Assembly: GCA_023434365.1 (NCBI GenBank)
Contig: JAEYSV010000051.1
Location: 1 to 39,197 of the forward strand
Direction of reading: 5' to 3'
DNA from: Bacillota bacterium
Lineage (GTDB): Bacteria > Bacillota > Clostridia > Lachnospirales > Lachnospiraceae
Length of the DNA stretch: 39,197 nt
The notes under the pieces were generated by a model. The model was not told the DNA's origin. It saw only the letters and a program-made list of their open reading frames with translations, and did no database searches. Each line of letters opens with the position of its first letter. The first letter of the stretch is position 1. Positions 34,771-39,197 of this stretch are shown here, piece after piece. The translations under genes and the position numbers were made by a program.

Positions 34771-36873
34771 TTATTTATTGTTTGACAAAAGGACAAGATC
34801 TGCCGCCAGCTCTAAACAACGAGTACTACCATCTTGGAAACAATATAGTAGACTGTCCTTTGTTGCATCTGTTTTACAATAATAAACCATCCCATTACCT
34901 GTGACTGAAAAATCACATACACTCGTATCTATTAAATGCTTTTCTCCATTCTCATCACAATAGAACAAATCTCCAGAGTTGATTAATTCTTGATAATTTT
35001 CTATAAACACTATTTCTTTACTCTCAAACATTTGAATCGAATCCGGTAAGGCTCCCTCAACAATAAGCTTATTGCCATAATACAAATAAACCAGGGACCT
35101 ATCTTTAAAACTATAAACATCATATTCTGCCATAAGAGGTTTGTTCCCTAATATACCATAGTACTCTAACTCTGAATCCTTAAGAAGTTCGTAATCGATA
35201 ATCTTCCCGGAATTTAAGTCAAGAATGTAGCTTACAGCTGACATTTCATTGGTGCCCTCTTTGTTTATTTTTTGGTAGAGCTCTCCTTCACGATTAAGTT
35301 CATCAATGTAACTATACATGATGACTTGATTCTTCTCTTTATTATACTTCAGAACGCGTTCTGCTTCTAGTTCACTTTTTGAATATAACTTCGTTCCAAT
35401 CAGATAGCTCTTAGAAAACGCATTACTTAACAGGTCATCAGTACCATCAAGTATAATGCTATCACTGTACATGGTATACTCCTCCATGCTTAGTTTCTTA
35501 TAAACATCTCTTTTCACTTCCATTTCAACAACCTGTTCATCAATAACGGACATAAATTTAGGATTAATGCTAACATCTGCTAAGCGAATCTGCTTATTCT
35601 GATCTTCAATAACGATATCATAGATACCATATGTGAATACCTCTTGTTCGGCTAAGGAATCCACATTGGAATCGTCTTGCCCATCCTCAACCAAATCATT
35701 TGCCTTAATATATCTCATTTTGTCGTCTTTTTCTATTAAATACATTAGATAATCAGAGTCGCTATCCCAGTAAAAGTAAACCACATCATTTATTGTTTTA
35801 CTTTGAGGATTAGACGAAATATGCTCTAATTGCTTCTCTCGCATAAAATAAACTTCTCTTTTATCACTGTCTAGCTGATAAGAATGCACATCTGCCCATT
35901 CTCCTAACGTAATTTGCTGATGTAAATCTATCATTGAAACTATGAACTGGCTACTTCCTTCCTTACCAAAAATCGGATCAACGAACTCTATTTCTTCTCC
36001 ATTACTATAACTTTTCGTTCCTACAATGACTAATACATTGCCATCCTCAGAAACAAAGCTTTCATTTATATCAAATATGTAATTTTCTCTTCCAGGCTCA
36101 ACACGTTCCGGTTGGATTTCTTTCTTGTTTGACTCCTTATCCTTGGCTAAATTCTGATAGGAACCTAACTCGTTCAATGCCACCCAGCATAACGCATTAT
36201 TTTTTGAACTTTTTAACAACAGATAATTCTCTGGTGTAATCCTAAAATCTAGTGATTCTTCATTGATTTTAAAAATCTGATGCTTCACCAGGTCATAAAT
36301 GCATAACATGGTTCTCGTACGCTCAGATGATTCCTCTGAATACATGATCATTTCAGGATAAACAACGAATCTCTTATCTTCGCTAACCATATAGTTAGCC
36401 CGATTCTTATACTCCAATAGACTGCTACTTTGTAAAGCTGCTTCTGTCAGACATACCTTTTTACTTCCATCCTCGTCGCAAACATATAACGCTTGTCCTG
36501 CCAAGTATACTATCGGATTCGTATATCTTTCATTACCAACAACGCTATCTTCATTGTTATTATTAGTATAATTATGAATCACTTCCTCAGAATCAACCAG
36601 ATTGCCCTTATTCCCTTCATCAATATGGTCAAACGGTTTCCACCCAAACAAAACAACAGCCAGCAAAACAATCCCAGCAACTGCACCAAATACGCTAACT
36701 CCTAACACCCATTTCATTCGTTTGCTAGTCGTCAGCGCACCCTTACCCCCGTTCGCCACATCACTCCCATTCTTCCCTAGATACTGATCCAAATCAAATG
36801 GTTGAGTCATAGAACGATCCCGATAAAAACTCGTATTATCCTTTCGTTTCCCCTTGCTTTTTACAAATCGCAT
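34771..36873 (-). CDS. Membrane-anchored extracellular repeat protein, paralog 2
   Basis: Second member of the tandem family, 700 residues from the ATG at 36873 (GGGGGGAG five bases upstream). The cytoplasmic tail is shorter than in paralog 1 (about 54 residues) but the YRDRSMTQPFDLDQY motif occupies the same positions (17-31). One membrane segment (about 55-77) ends GWKPFDH. An Asn/Glu-rich linker with NNNNEDS leads to the external domain, which opens NPIVYLAGQALYVCDEDGSKK and closes with LFYCDENGEKHLIDTSV. The blocks ITPENYLLL, HSYQLDSDKREVYF, VVYFYWDSDSDYLMYL and LIGTKLYSKSELE align with paralog 1. It lies 82 bases before paralog 1 with no promoter or terminator between, so they are probably co-transcribed. 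No enzyme motif was found. Confidence 0.8.
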   Translation of the reverse strand: MRFVKSKGKRKDNTSFYRDRSMTQPFDLDQYLGKNGSDVANGGKGALTTSKRMKWVLGVSVFGAVAGIVLLAVVLFGWKPFDHIDEGNKGNLVDSEEVIHNYTNNNNEDSVVGNERYTNPIVYLAGQALYVCDEDGSKKVCLTEAALQSSSLLEYKNRANYMVSEDKRFVVYPEMIMYSEESSERTRTMLCIYDLVKHQIFKINEESLDFRITPENYLLLKSSKNNALCWVALNELGSYQNLAKDKESNKKEIQPERVEPGRENYIFDINESFVSEDGNVLVIVGTKSYSNGEEIEFVDPIFGKEGSSQFIVSMIDLHQQITLGEWADVHSYQLDSDKREVYFMREKQLEHISSNPQSKTINDVVYFYWDSDSDYLMYLIEKDDKMRYIKANDLVEDGQDDSNVDSLAEQEVFTYGIYDIVIEDQNKQIRLADVSINPKFMSVIDEQVVEMEVKRDVYKKLSMEEYTMYSDSIILDGTDDLLSNAFSKSYLIGTKLYSKSELEAERVLKYNKEKNQVIMYSYIDELNREGELYQKINKEGTNEMSAVSYILDLNSGKIIDYELLKDSELEYYGILGNKPLMAEYDVYSFKDRSLVYLYYGNKLIVEGALPDSIQMFESKEIVFIENYQELINSGDLFYCDENGEKHLIDTSVCDFSVTGNGMVYYCKTDATKDSLLYCFQDGSTRCLELAADLVLLSNNK

Positions 36874-36945
36874 AGTCTCCCCCCTATACACATCCCATTT
36901 TTCCTCTATTAATATCTTTTCACTATCTTTTTACTATCTTTTCCA

Positions 36946-37029
36946 CTCTTCACTCTTCACTCTTAATTCTTCACTGCCCTTTTAACGCTCTTCACTCTTC
37001 ACTCTTCGTTCTTCACTGCCCTTTCAACG
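36946..37029 (-). repeat. 42-bp tandem duplication with heptad repeats
   Basis: Two adjacent 42-base units (36946-36987 and 36988-37029) differ at about three positions. Within each, the minus strand repeats the heptad GAAGAGT. The array abuts the stop codon of paralog 3. The purine-rich run continues as AAAGATAGT-like repeats to about 36915. The 156-base gap before paralog 2 otherwise holds only its ribosome site. Confidence 0.9.
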
Positions 37030-39153
37030 CTAATCAAAATAAAACTTATTCGTGACACTGCCATTGTTATAGATTGTTTTGTCTTCATGCATGATAATGG
37101 CATCAGCATTTATATTAAGGCAAAGACTTTTCCCTTGATTGTAACTATATAATTTGACATCCTTCTCACTAACACCCTTTAAGTAATAAATCACACCGTT
37201 ATCTGCAACATAATAATCAAGAACACCTGTATTAATTAATAGAGATTGTCCTTTTTCATCACAATAATTCAAATCACCAATTCCAGATTCCAATGAATAA
37301 TCAGTTAAGTATAGTATTCCATTATTGATCTTACGCACTGTAACAAGCGAGACATTATTATCTAATAGTTTAGTTCCATAATATAATTTACCAGATTCAT
37401 TCCAGCCAGGCACTTCTTTATCATGGTATAAGGCAAGAAATTCCTGTCCATACTGCTGGGCATACTTAATGTTGCTGTCATCATAGAGATAATCATTAAC
37501 CACCTTACCAGTACTTATATCAAGGTTGACGATCGCTGATTGGGTTGCCTTGTTTCCTTCCTTTTTCACTATTTTTGCTATTTCACTTTTCTTATCAAAC
37601 TCAGTCGTTTTGCAATAAGCAGTCAGTTGATTCTCTTTCTCATGATAGTTAGCAACAGTATATCCCTTAAGCTCATCCACTGAAAACAGTTTAGTTCCAA
37701 TCAAATACTGGCTGTCAAATGCATCAAATGGCCAAAAACCATCACCTTCTTGATTCATCCAGTATTCATCCATACTTATTTTCTCAAATGAATCCCTTAG
37801 CGGATATAGTAATAAAACCCTTTCACCCTCTATCGAGATACAATCCGGATAAAGTTTTAGCGAAGGATACGATATCTTCTCATTTTGATATTCAACCGTG
37901 AGGTCATAAATCCCATACTTACACATTTCTTGATTTAAAAAATCCTCAGCATATTCTTCCTTTGCATCAATCTCAACTAAATCAGTTAATATTATGGACT
38001 TTTTCTCCTGTTTCTGCTCAGTCAAATACACACGATAATCCGTAGTACTATCCATGTAAAAGTAATCTATCCCTTCCTTAACCTTACTAATCTCAAGGTC
38101 AGAATTAAGATGGTAAAGTACATTCTCTTGTAAAAAATATGCCTCTTTATTTTCGTAGTCGATATGGTAGGAATGTACTTCCTTCCACTCTTTTGTAATT
38201 TTCTGACTATCTAGATTAACTTGTACTATGAATGATGGGCTACCCATCCCTGTTAGATCAATATTTTCATCCAAAAAGTCAAACTTCTCTTTATCATACG
38301 AATTAGATGATTCATTCCAAATAAATATCAGTTCCTCACGATTTTTCGAGATATAAACCTCATCAAAATGAGACCAACATTCAGAACTAGTACTCGCATA
38401 AGAAACCGATTTCGGTACTACAGTAATAGTGGCTGTATCATTCCCATTTTTTTCCTTTACATAAGAATCTATTTGATTTAATTCTATCCAATATATACTA
38501 TTTGCACCATAATCCTCTAATAACAGAATATTCTCATTCGTAATTCTAAATTGTGAGGTATGATGATCAATATGATAAATCTGCTTTGTCTTTAAATCAT
38601 ATATGCATAGCTCAGAGAAAAACCCCCATAGTGTATTACTATCGAAAAAATGATCCTGATAAACGACAAATCTTTTATCCTCACTTATTCTACTAGTAGC
38701 ATAATAATCTTTGTAATCTATCTGGCTAATGTTTTGATATGCATCTTTAGTCAGACATTCCTTCTTACTTCCATCCTCGTCACAAACATATAACTCTCGC
38801 CCTGACAAGTAAACAATTGGGTTCTTAATGCTCTCAGTATTGCTCTTCTTACTATCATCGTTATTCTCGTTCCCGTCACCAACATCAACAACATCTGCAT
38901 CTTCACTATCTACCTTATTCTCATTCCCTGCCTTATTCTCATGCCCTGCCAAATCTACAGCTGCCTCATTTTCATTTGACTTATCGTCAGTTGCCTTATC
39001 GTCAATTCCCTTTCCATCATTAACAACCTTAACCTCGCTACTATCATCCTCTCCCTCAAACGCTCCCGAAATTAAGAATCCAGTCACCAACAACAAGACT
39101 ACCGCAAAACACACTACCATCCTCTTCCAACCAAACTCAAAAAACCTCATCAT
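37030..39153 (-). CDS. Membrane-anchored extracellular repeat protein, paralog 3
   Basis: First of the three tandem genes in the direction of transcription, 707 residues. The start is ATG at 39153 or the adjacent ATG at 39150; AGGGGG lies four or seven bases upstream. It differs from its paralogs in having almost no cytoplasmic tail: the membrane segment is at about 11-31 and the RDRSM motif is missing. An Asp/Glu/Asn-rich linker of about 80 residues (NEN, HENKAGNENK, DGNENNDDS) leads to the shared domain, which opens NPIVYLSGRELYVCDEDGSKKECL and closes with LNYCDEKGQSLLINTGVLDY. Blocks such as HSYHIDYENKEAYFLQ, YFYMDSTTDYRVYL and LIGTKLFSVDEL align with the other two. The membrane segment could act as an uncleaved signal anchor. 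Function unknown. Confidence 0.8.
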   Translation of the reverse strand: MMRFFEFGWKRMVVCFAVVLLLVTGFLISGAFEGEDDSSEVKVVNDGKGIDDKATDDKSNENEAAVDLAGHENKAGNENKVDSEDADVVDVGDGNENNDDSKKSNTESIKNPIVYLSGRELYVCDEDGSKKECLTKDAYQNISQIDYKDYYATSRISEDKRFVVYQDHFFDSNTLWGFFSELCIYDLKTKQIYHIDHHTSQFRITNENILLLEDYGANSIYWIELNQIDSYVKEKNGNDTATITVVPKSVSYASTSSECWSHFDEVYISKNREELIFIWNESSNSYDKEKFDFLDENIDLTGMGSPSFIVQVNLDSQKITKEWKEVHSYHIDYENKEAYFLQENVLYHLNSDLEISKVKEGIDYFYMDSTTDYRVYLTEQKQEKKSIILTDLVEIDAKEEYAEDFLNQEMCKYGIYDLTVEYQNEKISYPSLKLYPDCISIEGERVLLLYPLRDSFEKISMDEYWMNQEGDGFWPFDAFDSQYLIGTKLFSVDELKGYTVANYHEKENQLTAYCKTTEFDKKSEIAKIVKKEGNKATQSAIVNLDISTGKVVNDYLYDDSNIKYAQQYGQEFLALYHDKEVPGWNESGKLYYGTKLLDNNVSLVTVRKINNGILYLTDYSLESGIGDLNYCDEKGQSLLINTGVLDYYVADNGVIYYLKGVSEKDVKLYSYNQGKSLCLNINADAIIMHEDKTIYNNGSVTNKFYFD

Positions 39154-39197
39154 AATTCCCCCTTCACTATACAATCCAAGTTCCTCACAACTCCAAG

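Noticed and set aside
36945..37029. CRISPR array
   Set aside because: Two adjacent 42-bp units without spacers and with internal heptads; no cas genes nearby. It is a tandem duplication.

Overview
The window is about 39 kb of low-G+C Firmicute DNA in which every gene I can support lies on the minus strand, so transcription runs from high to low coordinates. Sporulation-type PBP (SpoVD), the def-fmt-rsmB-rlmN-prpC-prkC-rsgA-rpe-thiN order known from Bacillus subtilis, a Clostridia-type division cluster and a DUF4914 gene together suggest an anaerobic, probably spore-forming member of the Lachnospiraceae (Lachnoclostridium-like). That placement is inference from gene content; no 16S or other marker is present.

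Layout, in the direction of transcription. (1) 39.2-32.4 kb: three tandem paralogous genes for large membrane-anchored proteins with an extracellular, probably beta-propeller domain that I cannot assign to a named family; a 42-bp tandem duplication sits between the first two. (2) 32.2-30.1 kb: a promoter, a leader holding a very strong terminator hairpin, and a DUF4914 gene (P-loop, PEP-carboxykinase-like). (3) 29.9-28.8 kb: a secreted Ig-like protein with its own promoter. (4) 28.8-26.7 kb: a tyrosyl-tRNA synthetase gene behind a T-box leader, with about 0.4 kb of palindromic repeat DNA between the T-box terminator and the gene. (5) 26.5-15.8 kb: a translation and signalling operon (def, fmt, YugP-like protease, rsmB, rlmN, PP2C phosphatase, PASTA Ser/Thr kinase, rsgA, rpe, a PilZ protein, thiN). 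(6) ychF and lgt. (7) 13.5-0.2 kb: the dcw cluster, mraZ, rsmH, ftsL, two class B PBPs (ftsI/pbpB-like and spoVD), mraY, murD, ftsW/spoVE, murA, divIB and ftsZ, opened by a promoter followed by five phased MraZ boxes and closed by a terminator after ftsZ. (8) A degenerate copy of the same repeat family lies at the left edge.

The dcw block makes lipid I precursors and the septal synthase: MurA and MurD act on UDP-MurNAc intermediates, MraY makes lipid I, FtsW and the PBPs polymerise and cross-link at the septum, and FtsL, DivIB and FtsZ build the divisome. murB, murC, murE, murF, murG and ftsA are absent here. The kinase/phosphatase pair upstream has PASTA repeats of the type that sense muropeptides, a plausible regulatory link to the wall genes.

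The most interesting items are the repeat family interrupting the tyrS leader, the candidate attenuator before DUF4914, the tandem paralogs with a conserved cytoplasmic tail motif in two of three, and the phased MraZ operator. Several start codons are reassigned downstream of the longest reading frame on ribosome-binding-site grounds.
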